DNA from: Lepidostoma basale
Lineage: Eukaryota > Arthropoda > Insecta > Trichoptera > Lepidostomatidae
NCBI GenBank assembly: GCA_022606425.2
Contig: JAHDVF020001337.1
Location: 62,001 to 126,000 of the forward strand
Direction of reading: 5' to 3'
Length of the DNA stretch: 64,000 bases
Below the pieces are notes generated by a model. The model saw only the letters and a list, made by a program, of their open reading frames with translations, ran no database searches and was not told the DNA's origin. Position numbers and translations under genes: made by a program. Of the stretch, positions 10,586-22,674 are shown piece by piece (position 1 is the stretch's first letter; the number at the start of each line of letters is the position of its first letter).

Positions 10586-12540
10586 TGCCGAGGCTATCTC
10601 TCTCCGGGCTGCCGTCTGCTCACTGAATGCGGAAGAACAGCACGATATCGTTGTTTAAGGCTGTTTCCTTCGGATAGGTTAGTTCATATGTTCATTATAC
10701 ACCATAGGATTACAGATGATCGACAAACCCTAGTTAAACTAATAGGTTTGATAGTTTTTTTTTCAATTTTATTTCATTTTTTCGTTTGTTTTAAGGATAA
10801 ATTTGTATGCTAGTGTTAATATTTATTATAATACCTTATATTTTAAGATATTCAAGAGTTTTAATTTACCTTGGCCTTGTCCTAAATATTTGTAGAATGT
10901 ATGCCCAAGAGACCTAGATGACACACATATATTTTTTATTCCAAACTTTTTGTCATGATGGATAAAAAAAATCATTAGTGAGTAACTGATTCCGTGCAAG
11001 GCAAATACTATGACATTGCTACAATATTACTGGTGTAATATCAATATTCGTGCACAGCATGGAAACATAAAATCATGTACCGGCGTCAATATTACGTGTG
11101 TATATCACGTCCCGAGTTCCTTATATTCCCGAAGTCACCGTCAGGGGGCGTTATATAAGTTTTGGAGCCACCCTTTCCTGTGAAAGACGAGGGGCGGAAG
11201 AATATGGGAAGGGAAGGGGGAACACGGTTGGAGAACCTGTGAACGATGTCAAGGTTGACCTAGTTCCTACGATCACCAACACACTAACCCACAGACGTGT
11301 CGGCTCCACCGCTTCTTCTCAAACGTTCGTCTACTCACAACATCACTATACCTCATATTACTATTGGATTTGTGGTATATTGTTTACTACATACTGAGGG
11401 ATTACGGCTATGTGGGAGGACCTGATGTGTTTTAAAAATTAAAACTACTTAAAGAGTAGACCAGTATTTATTAAAATGTCATTGAACGAGGCTTTTTTCC
11501 TTACTGCCACCTGATTTTTGCTACCTATTATTTATGTAATTACTTCATTTAAAATAAGCATATTGGTATTCGTCTTTTCAAGAAGTTTAAAGGTTTTACT
11601 CCTGGTAATTTGACTATTACCAAAGCAATTTCGTAACTAGAAATGTATGTATTTTGGAATTAAATATGAATAATAGAGACTCCCGAAGATATTGAATTTT
11701 TCTCAGCTGTCAGTGGCAACAAACAAATACATTACATAGATTGAAAATAATTCCTCCTCCAAACTTATTTTTTATATTGATGAAAATATCAGTTTTTTTT
11801 TTAAGTTAAATTATATTTTATGGAAGAGATCACTCCCTTGAAAGAAAATAAAACTTCTAGAAATCAAAGTTTTCATCTATTTTAACTAAATACTCAATGT
11901 TGAGTTTTATATCATTGTTCAAGAAGCAATTAATATTGCGGTGTTATTCGAATAGAGCAGTTTTGAGAACCATCCCTAGCGATAAATAAGCTTGTCACAA
12001 TAATTCAAGTTCTATGCATCCCCCCAATATTTGCGAGGAAAATAAACTGAGAGTTAGTAGAAGTCGTGTGGTAGGGTGGAAAATACTTCCCTATTTCGCA
12101 GCAACATAGCTCCAGCGTCTAATAAAAGGGCAAAAAATACGTTTGCAATTGCAATTTTGCAATTTCATAGTGCCAACGTTCTGTACTCATGGGCACACTA
12201 GATTTATGGCAGTTGACAGGACAATATGTAAGAATGCGGTATTACATGTTTATTGCTTACGTTTATGCGGAATTTATAGAAGCAATTTAATTGTTTAGAT
12301 AAAATCAAATAATCGAGTATTTGAATCTTATCTTGAATAATGTCAGATGACCCAAATGTTTTATGCCTAATATAGTGTTAATGGAATTCGGCGTGTCTTC
12401 AAGATAAAATAAAAATAAGTAAGTCAGACGCCGAATCAAAATTGCCGATATCGTGGAAATATCAGATATCAGATAAAATGAATTGACACGGACTGTACAT
12501 AAGCCAGACAGAAAAGTACTAGAGAAGCGCCCAGAATATT
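10586..12540. other. No gene seen
   Basis: Mostly AT-rich. A GC-richer patch at 11,100-11,340 has an open frame with no recognised domain. A decayed rep-H5 arm lies near 11,855-11,935. Confidence 0.45.
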
Positions 12541-12544
12541 CCAA

Positions 12545-12725
12545 TGAAGACCTAAGACAAAGAACAGGAGTGTCGGGAGGTAACCTTAAAGATGGACTGA
12601 AGACATTACCTCAATAGCTGGGAAGACCTGGGTGCGGAAGAGACAACAGAGACGAATGGAAAAAAAATGGATGACGTTTTTATCTGGAAGTAGAAGGAAG
12701 AAAGTTGAAAAAGAAGAAGAAGAAG
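12545..12725 (+). pseudogene. Non-LTR RT C-terminal fragment
   Basis: Frames contain RWTEDITSIAGKTWVRKRQQ, matching the 'RWxDDI..AGK.WMR.AQDR' block at the C-terminus of insect non-LTR reverse transcriptases. Frames are broken on both sides. Confidence 0.6.
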
Positions 12726-13914
12726 ATTGTGATAAAGGAATATATATCTTGTACAATAAACTATTAACGTATTGAAGAGTTTAAAAATGCTTTAAGTCCA
12801 TAAACAACTGCCCGCTTTTAAGATAGTGTTCAGCAAGTTTAATAACCTAAAAATAAACAAAACACCTTCTATTACATACGAGTAGCGCCTTATTATGTGG
12901 GTATATAGTTCTGTCAGCAGGGATGATAATAAAATAATTGTTTATACGCTGTATGTACGCGTTTATATGATGTATGTACGCGATTCAGTTTATTTCAATA
13001 AGATGTACTAAAGGACCAAAATTACTATGCAAGTGAAGACAAGCGCACATATACACATGTTTCACAACTACATTCGTAATTAATACTTGACAAAATAATA
13101 ACAAGAATTTTCCCAAAACTTAATTTTACGTTTCGCAGACATATTACGGTTGTATCATAATTTGGCTTAATACTGTGATTTGTTTAATATAAATGTGTCT
13201 GTGACTATTATATTCTGTAAAAAGTAGCTTTAGAATTAAAGAAATAACGTATAATGTACCATTTCAAAGTTTTTTCATTTTATTAATAAGAAGTTCAACT
13301 TCTCTATCTAACATAAACATACATATATAAATGTTAGTATTGTGATTATTTTCCGCTTGGTTAAATTTAAAGTGATGGTACTGGGAGTCCCCTTTCAGGA
13401 CAAATGGAGATACGCCCTTGGAATACTTAGCACTGGGATATTAAGGTTCTTTTTCTCGCTCGCCGTTACCCTCAGCGCTTTAAGGGTTGCTGCGGTCCAG
13501 TGTCGGGAGGGGCTATTAGGCGGGGAATAGCCGTTGAATTTGAAAGGTATTTAAGTTTTTATTGTAATATATTCCATAAGGATACTAAGGCAGTACTGCC
13601 TTCTGGTATATCGGTACTGACTACTGGTACTGCCTACTGGTATATCGGATTACGAACAGTAAGTTAACACAACCATCAATACATGAAAATGTCATCCCCA
13701 TAAATTTTAATAAATTTTCATATGGAGTTTTACATCAATGTTCAAGAAACAATAAATCAATATGTATAGCTGGACTCATCACGCCATTACTATCGGCGTA
13801 TAAGTTGTCTTGTATGTACGAGATATAGATAATAATTAGAATTGAAAGACCATTTTTCAGTTCTTGGGTATAACCGTGCTCATTAGGCCCTCATAATCTC
13901 TGGCGCTAGGATGA
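12726..13914. other. No gene seen
   Basis: AT-rich. Near 13,595-13,645 a block of about 20 bp around CTGGTATATCGG occurs twice, and 13,715-13,760 is a rep-H5 arm. The open frame over 13,342-13,530 is not recognisable. Confidence 0.45.
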
Positions 13915-14830
13915 TTATTTCAGTTTAATGAGTTTAACTATTTTTCTTCTTATTTTTGTCCTGTCACACCTCCGTGGTGCATAGGGCATCAAGAAACCTT
14001 TTCCACCTGAATCTATCGCATGGATGATGCCTAACATCATCCCACATGAGGCCTGCTGCCTTAACATCGTCCTGCAGGGCTCTTCTCCAGGTGAGTCTAG
14101 GTCTGCCTCGATTCCTCTAGTGCGCCCTGAACGATGCAGGCTGGGTTCGGTCTCAGAGTGTGACCGATTCACTGCCGTTTGCGTCTAGCGAATTGTTCTC
14201 AAATTGGTTTTTTGCCTGCCATGATCCAGAGAACGGCATTTGACACTGTTTGGGGCCAATAGATTTTGTATATTGAGCGAAGGCACCTACACCTATAATG
14301 ACGTCCGCGATAGATTTCCAAGTCTCTGAATATTTGTAGCTTGAGCTTTCTCGAAATGATACTGGAACGCCATACAGGGCGAAGCATAGCAAAAACTCCC
14401 CTTGCTTTGTTTAACTCCACCCACCCTAAATTATACGAATCAAGGCATGTCGTGCAAGTACGCATTGGTTAAATATTGTGCGATATCCAGTGTTAGTGTC
14501 AATAATGAGAAAGTTCTATTGATTTATTTAAATACCACGCACAGTTCTGCCAACAAACATTTGACTTATTCTTCGTTTTCTTAATGACAGCATTGGGCCC
14601 TGTTTCTCAGGAAGGATTATTCTCCTGCGAGGTCAATCCATATTTTTGGTGGCCTGACCGGGAATTGTCTACTTTGGGGCTGGCAGCGTAGCATAATGTG
14701 AGGGAATCTAGATGTATCCATTTTTCTCCTATTTGCATGCATATGTCTTCTTCTTTGTCCACATCCCCAGATACTTGAACTTTTCTACATGTTCTAATGA
14801 AACGCCTTCCATAGACACGCTACATCTCAC
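13915..14830 (-). pseudogene. RTE-like RT remnant, thumb to C-terminus
   Basis: Read on the minus strand: LEHVEKFKYLGMW (near 14,780) is the 'VEKFKYLG' block after the RT palm. Next comes NKARGVFAMLRPVW (near 14,400), then the CLRSIYKIYWPQTVSN block. IGHTLR follows near 14,160. Finally TWRRALQDDVKAAGLMWDD lies near 14,060, in a third frame. The order matches one element, but stops and frame changes interrupt it repeatedly. The palm with its catalytic Asp residues is missing. Confidence 0.75.
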
Positions 14831-15107
14831 AAGAACTCGATAATACCTCAATAATATTTAATAGGTTTACTTTTCTTACAACCATTTTTGAAAAAATCTG
14901 TTACCCGTAAAACAAATTAAAAATACAACGATGATACAATTTAGGAGCACCTCATTTCCGAAAACAGAAATTGATACATAAATAGCGGGAAATACAGATT
15001 TGTCGATTTTCCAAAAAAACGAATCAAAATGCATTTTATCGCATTATTCTGAAATTAAAAATATAAGTAAATTAAAAAATAATTATTCTAAACAAGAATT
15101 TATTAAT

Positions 15108-15600
15108 GAAAGCGAAAATGGCCGTTCCCTATCCCCTATCTAACCCCTATCTATGAAAACAAAGCATGAACCAGTCAGAAAAAAATAAGAGCAGTATATT
15201 GCGGTAGAGATGAGACCCCTTAGATGTATGTGGGGTAAAACAATGTACAACAAAATCTCAAATGCTGATATAAGAAAGGAATGTAAAGCGGAAGAATAAT
15301 TATGAAACGATCGCTGCATTGGTTTGGACAAATGGAGCGCATGGAAGGAGAAATAATAATTAAGAAAGTATGCGTTAACGATGGAGACCGAGGAAAACTT
15401 GGCATGAAAAAATTAATCAAATTTTAAAGGTTGCTAATGTTAGAAGTCGGAAGAATCGACGTGCGTGTATGACTCGTTGGATGCATGTGGATGAAACTAG
15501 AGAGTCTGTCAAGATAAAGTAAATAGATAGATGACGGTACATTCTTTCTGCCCACCCCTGCGGAAAATGGCGTGATTGTTTATTTGTTTGTTTGTTTTGT
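15108..15600 (+). pseudogene. rte-1 copy, long
   Basis: It begins with sequence matching the start of the copy at 63,767 (GCGAAAATGGCCGTTC). It continues through RPLRCMWGKTMYNKISNADI and the RPRKTWHEKI-like block to the family terminus near 15,545-15,600, where the tail is (TTTG)n rather than TTAG. Frameshifts and stops break the coding frame. It is one of the fullest copies for defining the family's 3' half. Confidence 0.75.
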
Positions 15601-17159
15601 TTGTAAAATATGAAAAAATACTATTCATTACGATATTAGAACGCTTCGAAATAACTAGATTTTATCCAAATATGGAACTGTTGTTTCGCGGTAGAATTAC
15701 GAAACAACTAATTAATTTTAAATTTTAGAACATTACACTATTTTAAAAATAAGCATAATTAATTGTAGATTTTCCCCCAACACCTGTGAGAATGAATATT
15801 CATCGCAGCACTTGTGATCTGTCACGAGGCTCGAGATGGCAGCCTCCCCGCGTGACCTACATCCCTCCTAAGTTCTAATCCCCTCCCCGTCTGCGAATAA
15901 CAATAAGAGTGATAAAAAAAACAAACTGACGAGGCTCTGAGAAAAAATAAAATACACGCACGAGGTTCAGAGTTCGGCTGTTTCCGCCGTGCGCCGATAT
16001 CGACCGAAAAGTTGCGCGCGCAGCCCGAATGTGCGCCGCCATCTTTAGTTGGAAACTTCATGTTTTGTTTTGTTTTGATTTTGCAATCGACCTTTTGAAT
16101 AAATAACGTTAATAATTCACCACACGTGAACATGCTTTTACTTTTCAGTTTGTATATTTAGACTTAGGTGCTGTAGAGTTGAGGTTGCGTAATAAACAAG
16201 TAAATGATTTTGTACATGCACGTTTGAAAACGATGTTATTGATATTTTTAGATGTATTAATTAAAATTCATACAAGTATTTCACACAATAAAATAATTTA
16301 ACATACATAATTAGAAACGCCAATAAAACTAATAATTACATTGTACTGAGAGCGAAGTTATGACAATTATGTCTGTACCATGATATTTCTGTTAATAATG
16401 CATTAGAACAAAGGTTCCCAACCTTCCATGGACCTCCATCCCTTTGACAAAGCAGAAAAATCCAACACCCTCTAAAATATTAAATTAAGGTGATGTTTTT
16501 ATGAGTTTGCACATATTCTTTTATACTTCTTTTATTTAAAAAAACATTATTTTTCATAAGTTAAAGAAACAGTGTTAAATTAACAAAAAAATCATCTTTA
16601 CATATTTTATCAATGTAAACGCTTTTAATTCATCAAAAATTTAAATGTGTTAATACATTATTTATACATTTATAATCACAAAGAAGAACTAAAAAGGACA
16701 CAAAATATATCAGAAACGTTAATATTTGAATATTTTTTTATTCTTGAGAATAGTGACATGATTGGCTCAACGCCCCCCATTTACACCAGGGTTAGCTACT
16801 GCCCCTGGAAAGTCCCAGCGACCAAAGGGGTGGTATTTCCTCCGGTAGGAACCTATGCATTACAACATCAATTCGATCTTTGTTTTTTATAGATGAACCG
16901 ATATTACGTTTGCATTAGTGTTACGTAAATTGTATACTACCGGGAGTAAAAAAAAAAATATAATATTATATTTATCAATCGAAAGAAAGTGACCCGAATC
17001 TACACGTTGTAAATGATTTGGTTAATTATTAAGTACTTTTGAAGACGCATTTCTACTAAGTCAATGAACAATGTTGTTTTATAACTTTTTATTTCTTGCG
17101 CTTTAGTTATCGTGGGTTTTTTATAAAGTGTTATTTATCAACAGTTAAATTTACAACAC
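15601..17159. other. No gene seen
   Basis: A GC-richer patch at about 15,820-16,060 lies in AT-rich DNA. Near 16,405 a short block with AAAGGTTCCCAACCTT resembles the end of some hAT-type MITEs, too weak to call. Confidence 0.45.
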
Positions 17160-17340
17160 TGTTGTAATATCACATTTTTTATTATTATTATAAACTTTTT
17201 GAGAATGTCGCAATAGCTGTTTCGCCAACCGATGTTGGCATTATCAGGTGTTTCAAAAAAATTGTTTGTAACACAGTTAGTAATGTTGATGTATTTCTGT
17301 GTTTCGGACAAAAAAATGGGCTATTTTAAGTGTAATTCAA
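17160..17340 (-). repeat. rep-H2 fold-back family copy
   Basis: On the minus strand it carries CTGATAATGCCAACATCGG, TTGGC and GAAACAG, with stem II GCCAAC/GTTGGC intact (about 17,207-17,254). The expected GTC is changed to ATT, so self-cleavage is unlikely here. Relatives lie at 20,960-21,203 and 33,830-34,070. Confidence 0.65.
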
Positions 17341-17544
17341 ATGCATTGCTAACATAATTAGTTCAGCGAGGAAATATCTAGTTATTCAGGGAAAAGTTGG
17401 ATCTGAAGTAATAAAGAAGAGAGGAGAAACTTAAACAATACAAAAAAATAATAGACAAATAGTACTTATAATTTTTAGCTTAATTGTTTATTATTATTTT
17501 TTTTTTCATGTTCGTTTGAACCCAATTACTGTATAGAATTTATT

Positions 17545-17725
17545 TAAGCTATTATATTGATTCTTTTGCTATGTGATAGGTAGCCAATCTATCGCCATTT
17601 TATTGTCACGAGAATTCTACACTAGACCAAAGACAGTGTGACAATCACACTGCCATCGCCGGGAATCGAACCCAAGACCATCGGTATGGAAGTCAGAGCT
17701 CTTACCACTCTGCCACGAAGGTCGA
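17545..17725 (-). repeat. tRNA-derived SINE
   Basis: On the minus strand a tRNA-like head spans 17,651-17,724, with A-box-like TGGCAGAGTGG (17705-17715) and B-box GGGTTCGATTCCC (17661-17673). It is followed by a tail containing CCTATCACATAGCAAAAG. A second copy at 43,115-43,246 has the same order. A functional tRNA is unlikely because body and tail repeat together. Confidence 0.75.
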
Positions 17726-18424
17726 TTTTAAAGCATATAAACATTTTGTTGTCACATCAAACATTTAATAATACATATGTGGTATGTTTTAATTCTGAAA
17801 TGGACGTGACAAATGATAATTGTAATGAGTAAGATAGTAACATTTAAAAAAATGTAATAATAACCTATATTTGGCTGTGAAAGATGAAAAATAAACCTTC
17901 CGCCAAAATCCATTGAATGTTTTTTGCACCTGGAGTTTAATTAGATATTCCAAGCTGACATGACGGGGTCGATTCTCCGAGATTTGTGTTAGGGTAACGT
18001 TTCGGCTTATTTAATTTACCTAATGACGAGAATTTTCCCGAAAATAGTGTGGATTTCATTGAATCTAGGCTTTTGGTTACAAGAGTTTCGATATATAACT
18101 TTGTGGTATCCCATATAGCTCTTTAAATACTATCAAGCAGAGCTCATAATAAATTTAAAGTCAGAGTTCATAATTTATTAAAAATTCTTTGAGTTTTTGC
18201 GTTATGTGGGGCTATTTCGGCAAAATCTCAACAACCAATTCTGTCGTATTCCACGCATATAAAAGTGTGTTTAGTTGTTATTTCGAAATATCATTAAAAT
18301 TTCATTAACAGATTTGGATCAAGATAAACACTAAGAAGATTTTATAAGTTTTTGGAAATAATACAATTGTCTGCTGATGAAATGTGTGATCCAGTCGATT
18401 TTGAGTATTGATTTTTTTTTTAAT
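17726..18424. other. No gene seen
   Basis: AT-rich DNA without recognisable domains or repeats. Confidence 0.5.
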
Positions 18425-18625
18425 TTTTGACAAGCTTAAGGCGTTCACACTGTAGAATTCCATCTTATTCTCACTGGTTCTCCAGGAGGATGGATCTCGG
18501 TCGCCTCCAAAAAGTTTATCCAGCCAACCCCACCCTGATCCTTAGTCTAACTTCTAACAATTGTAGGTCCTTCAGAATACCGTCCAGCCAACGTAGCTGC
18601 GATCTTTTAATGCGGCGTCTTTCCA
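18425..18625 (-). pseudogene. Non-LTR RT C-terminal fragment
   Basis: The minus strand reads RPVERRRIKRSQLRWLDGIL, then KDLQLLEVR. This fits the 'GRPK.RWLD.V..DL..L' C-terminal block of RTE-like reverse transcriptases. It is a short relic. Confidence 0.55.
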
Positions 18626-18639
18626 CCGGTCTTGTAAAT

Positions 18640-19310
18640 TTCTCCGTCAAAACTAACCATATTTGTCATTTTTTTTATAATGTTATAAATATCTATATAA
18701 TATCACTGAGGAAGGGTTCCGAAACATGTTTGATATTTAATTTTAATTTGTTTAAAAAGTAAGTGTTGTATACAAATTATATAACAAAAGAAAAATATAT
18801 TATATAACTGTTTACAAATATGGTCAGTTTTGACATATTTTATAAATGTTATTAATCTTTATTACATCTGTCAAAACTGACCATATTTGTAAGCAATTTT
18901 AAAATATTTTAAATATCTATAAAATATAACTGAGGAAGGGTTGGGTAGGCCGAAACATATATGATATTTAATTTTAATTTGTTTAAAAAGTGAGTGTTGT
19001 ATATAAATTATATAAAAAAAGAAAAATATATTATATAATTGTTTACAAACATGGTCAGTTTTGACAGATTTTAAAAATGTTATTAATCTTTATAATATCT
19101 ATCAAAACTGACCATATTTGCAAGCAAATTTAAAATATTTTAAAATCTTTATAAAATCACCGAGGAAGGGCTGGGTAGTGAGAAAGATGTTTGATATTTC
19201 ATTTTAATTTGTTTAAAAAGTGAGTGTTGTATACAAAGTATACAAAAAAAAGAAAACCATAAAGCATCCACAACACAAAGTATGGCGAAGATATAAGAAA
19301 TTCTATTATG
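18640..19310 (+). repeat. rep-H1 tandem array, three monomers of about 230 bp
   Basis: Three units align at offsets of about 225-231 bp. The GAAA positions are 18,721, 18,952 and 19,182. Each unit has the hammerhead-like motif, then GTTTAAAAAGT.AGTGTTGTAT, an AT-rich linker and a block around GGTCAGTTTTGACA. The first unit keeps the motif best and the other two are decayed. Tandem monomers that each carry a hammerhead are the form known for retrozymes and some animal satellite DNAs. Confidence 0.75.
18700..18736 (+). ncRNA. Hammerhead-ribozyme-like motif (rep-H1 array, monomer 1)
   Basis: Stem I ATATCA (18700-18705) pairs fully with TGATAT (18731-18736). The core is CTGAGGA (18706-18712), followed by one unpaired A, a reduced stem II (GG/CC around a tiny loop), GAAA (18721-18724), ACATGT and the triplet GTT (18728-18730). 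Stem I is complete at six pairs. Stem II is shorter than in sister copies, which may lower or abolish activity. Confidence 0.45.
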
Positions 19311-20233
19311 TTTGTTTAGAAAAAAAATGAAAAGTGATATATAAATGTTTAATCAAAATGAAAAAAACTTTTATAGATATATATTAGAGACAACAATATA
19401 AAATATTGAGCCAAAAGTATATTTACGATATGATAGTTTTTTTAATAAGGATGTAATGAAATATTGTTAAAATGCGCTCTGATCTCTTTCAAGATAATAT
19501 TTTACTTAGATTCAAGCCACAACGATTTTTGAGTAAACGGTTTGCTGGCAGCCATTGCGATACGAATAACCAATTCCAATATGTTGTGATATGGTCTACG
19601 GAATGAACCATGAGTTGGAATATACCAGGAGTAAAAGCACATTTTTAGACCCCGTTACGGTAATATTTTTATAAATGTTTCTGAAAGTTACCAATATCAA
19701 AATTTTCAACGAAAATAAGAGTGCTTTTAAAACATTGAATATTCTGTTTGTCAATAATGGATGCCTACGCAACACAAATGGCTGATGTTCGCTTTGAAAG
19801 ATTTTTATTTTATTTTAAATCTTGGTGTAAACAAAGAGGAAGGTTGAAATATTCGTATTGAATTAAATTGAGCAATTCTTTGGGCTTGCTTATTTTGAGT
19901 TATTAAACGTCAGAGCTGTTCTAATATAAGACAATATTAAACAACACACATACACACATTTATTATTTGTTTTCCAAACAAGATGGAGATTCTAGAGAGT
20001 TAAGTTGTTATTGATGCACATAGTAATATCTTCGTAGTAAATCCTTTCCTACATATTTGATCCAAAAATATTTATTTTCATAATTTTAATCATACTGAAC
20101 AACATGGGAACTTTAAACATGGGAAAAACTGAAATTGCATATGCAATTGTTATGACGAGGTCCGCAGTCCACCACACCGCGTCTTCCGCGGGGGCCAAAT
20201 GAGAGGAATAGAGTGACGCATCGATATACTCGT
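19311..20233. other. No gene seen
   Basis: AT-rich DNA. No domain or repeat recognised. Confidence 0.5.
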
Positions 20234-20313
20234 AAGTGTGGCAGTCCATTCTTTCTGCCAACATGTTTGGTGAGACGGCGTTATTTGGTGAGATGTTAAT
20301 TAGTTTTAAGACC
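20234..20313 (+). repeat. rte-1 3' terminus
   Basis: The family end reads AGTGTGGCAGTCCATTCTTT, then a mutated GAGACGGCGTTATTTGG and a short TTAG remnant. Confidence 0.6.
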
Positions 20314-20959
20314 TTTAAGTCTTTTTCATTAATGGTTTTTTTCTTTTTTTTTAAACTTATGTTTTCATTAAGAGATACTTTTTTATAAAATTTAAAATTA
20401 TTATTTAATCAATTAAAATAATAATTTTGTGGATATTTTCCGTTTACACTAGCAAACAATTTTTTGTTTTAGATAGTCACTCGAGGTTACATTATTCATC
20501 AAGGTTTTTATCCCTAGACCACCATTTTGTTTTTTCAACATCCTGAAAAAGCTTTTTTGTTGCCACTATGATACAAAAAAAATTTAATTCCTCCAAATCA
20601 AAATAAAAAGAAACACATGTGAAAGCAAACAAAACTTGAGGGAAAGAATTGTTATTTTGGGTTAATACATATAAGTAAGATAATATGTAGTTTCAAATTA
20701 TGGATTTGGGAAGAATGTCTCGCCATTTGCATATATGGTAGATATATTTTATTTGTTATGTTTAATGAGGTTATATATGATTGTTTGTTTAAAACCACTT
20801 AACACGTCACTTTAATTACGTTACAGTTGCATTTGAATCCAAAAATGTTGTTAAAAATATCAGGAACATCCCATTAACACCAAAGCTCAACGGTTTAACC
20901 TAAGCTCAGAAACCCGATAGTCTCAGGTAAGAATTTTGCGAGATGATTTGTAAAAACAA
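20314..20959. other. No gene seen
   Basis: AT-rich DNA. Nothing recognisable. Confidence 0.5.
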
Positions 20960-21203
20960 ATTAGTAATTTATAACACTGTTATGAATCCCAATTTTTTTT
21001 ACTTTGTAGGAGTGTCATGACAGATGTTTCGCCAACCGATGTTTGCATCATCAGGTGTTACACAAGTTGATGATGCCATCGGTTGGCGTAACAGCTGTCG
21101 CGATACTCCCAATAGTAACAATTGTGATATCATAACAGTGTAATATATTTTAACATTTAATAATGTTAGAGTGTCATAGTGTTTCGGCCAAAACAATGGA
21201 CTA
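20960..21203. repeat. rep-H2 copy, interrupted by Helitron A
   Basis: The minus-strand arm (about 21,017-21,056) has CTGATGATGCAAACATCGG, TTGGC, GAAACATCTGTC. The plus-strand arm (about 21,068-21,103) has TTGATGATGCCATCGGTTGG, CGTAACAGCTGTC. The right end GTGTTTCGGCCAAAACAATG also occurs in the copy near 34,025. Here it stops exactly at the Helitron boundary, so the Helitron inserted into this older repeat. Confidence 0.65.
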
Positions 21204-21545
21204 TCTTCTGTATAAATAAAAGGCAGTTTTGGTTGTGTGTGTGGACTATTTCTGAGGTTATTCCTGAGCTGATCATTTTCCAAGTTATACACTTTACTAA
21301 ATGGAGTATCCCGGTCGTCATAGGCATATTTTTGTTATTAATCGAGCTCTAATTAACTTTGTAAATTTATAAATTTTCGTAGTGCGAGCGAGTATAGACC
21401 TTCATGTTCGTATCACCTGAGTATCGATCTTTAGAGTCTATATTCGCTTGGCGTGATAAGATGCAAATTAGTGGCTTTTTTGACTCTTTGCGTGGTCAGA
21501 TATGAAATTAGTCGCTCTTTTGAACTGAAAAATATACGCACGTAT

Positions 21546-22557
21546 AGGGATGGGTAAAACGACTCATCTCAGGGATCTGATCTGAACGGTTCCGCTCAGC
21601 AAAGTGAGCCGACTCTTTTTAACGATCCACGGTTCAGCATTTTGAGTCGTTCAAAGTTTGAAATTATTTTAGTGGCCTTTTTTTTTTTGTTCCTCGACCA
21701 AAAAAGTTGATTCCGGTAAAAAAAAAAATTCACCAGGATAAATTTTTTGTCGATGAGCTAAAAAAAAAATTCACAACGACAAACAACTTTTTTGACAAAC
21801 GACTCGATAATTATCAAGAAGAATCGGCTCACTTTACTGAGCGGAACCATTCAGCTCAGATCCCTTAAAAATAGTCGACTCTTTTGCAATAATATACGAT
21901 TCACCGGAATTTTAACAAGAGTAAACTACGAAGTCGTTTTATTGATGAGAACCTGGAATTGTGCCTAAAATTAAGAATAACAACAAACAAACGTGCATCA
22001 GGCCCATAATAACATACGGAATCAAAGCAAGAGCAGACACTGTCAGAACCAGACTGCGACCTATTGTGGGGAGAACCGTTAGAGATAGGATACCCAACGA
22101 ATAAATTCGCAAATCCTGCAACATTGAAGACATAGTGAGATGGAGTAGGCAGAGACATCGAGAGAATGGATCCAGCAAGAATTCCTAATATCGTGATGCA
22201 AGAGACTCCAGAGGGCCGTCGACCACCAGGATGACCACCAAAGAGATGGAGAGAAGGCTGGTCGCCTTCATCACAGGAAGAAGTATGAAATAATGTTTTA
22301 TTCAGTGTACCCGTAATTGAATGAAGTGCAAAAATTATAATAAAGGTTATCTAAATCAATAAACATACTTGGCTCTCAATTTTTTTTTAAATCGTTGTAA
22401 AGTACGCATTTGGCTCTTTGGCTAATAAGTTTGCCGACCCCCCTGACCTAGCGGATCATTGAGCTGCCGCTCTTTTTTTTATGGATCATCGCTCACCCGC
22501 TCACCAAAAAGATTCGAATCTTTGAGTCGACTCGTGAGCGGATTGCCCATCCCTATC
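21546..22557. mobile_element. hAT-like element nested in Helitron A
   Basis: The outer ends are near-inverted repeats: ATAGGGATGGGTAAAACG at the left and, reversed, ATAGGGATGGGCAATCCG at the right. Inside, about 21,575-21,625 and 21,815-21,868 form a second inverted pair around GAGCGGAACC. Both Helitron copies carry it, so it entered before they separated. No transposase and no clear 8-bp target duplication were seen, so the superfamily is tentative. Confidence 0.5.
21990..22300 (+). pseudogene. Captured RT C-terminal fragment
   Basis: Frames read ITYGIKARADTVRTRLRPIV, VGRTVRDRI, then a VDRM-like ERMDPARIPNIVMQETPEGR, and RRPPG-stop-PPKRWREGW. This is the usual C-terminal order in insect non-LTR polyproteins, with frame breaks. 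It lies inside the hAT-like segment of the Helitron and is repeated three times in copy B. Confidence 0.65.
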
Positions 22558-22674
22558 TCTAAGCTGTCAAAAAAATTATTTGCGTGTTACTTTTTAGTAA
22601 GTAAAATATTTATATTTCTAATTCATATATATATCTTCAGTTTATTCTATTTTGCCGTTGAAATGAATACAGAT

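Noticed and set aside
17651..17724. True tRNA gene on the minus strand
   Set aside because: The head is joined to the same tail as the copy at 43,115-43,246, so it is part of a SINE family.
18640..19310. CRISPR-like array
   Set aside because: Units of about 230 bp without short repeat-spacer structure; eukaryotic repeat context.
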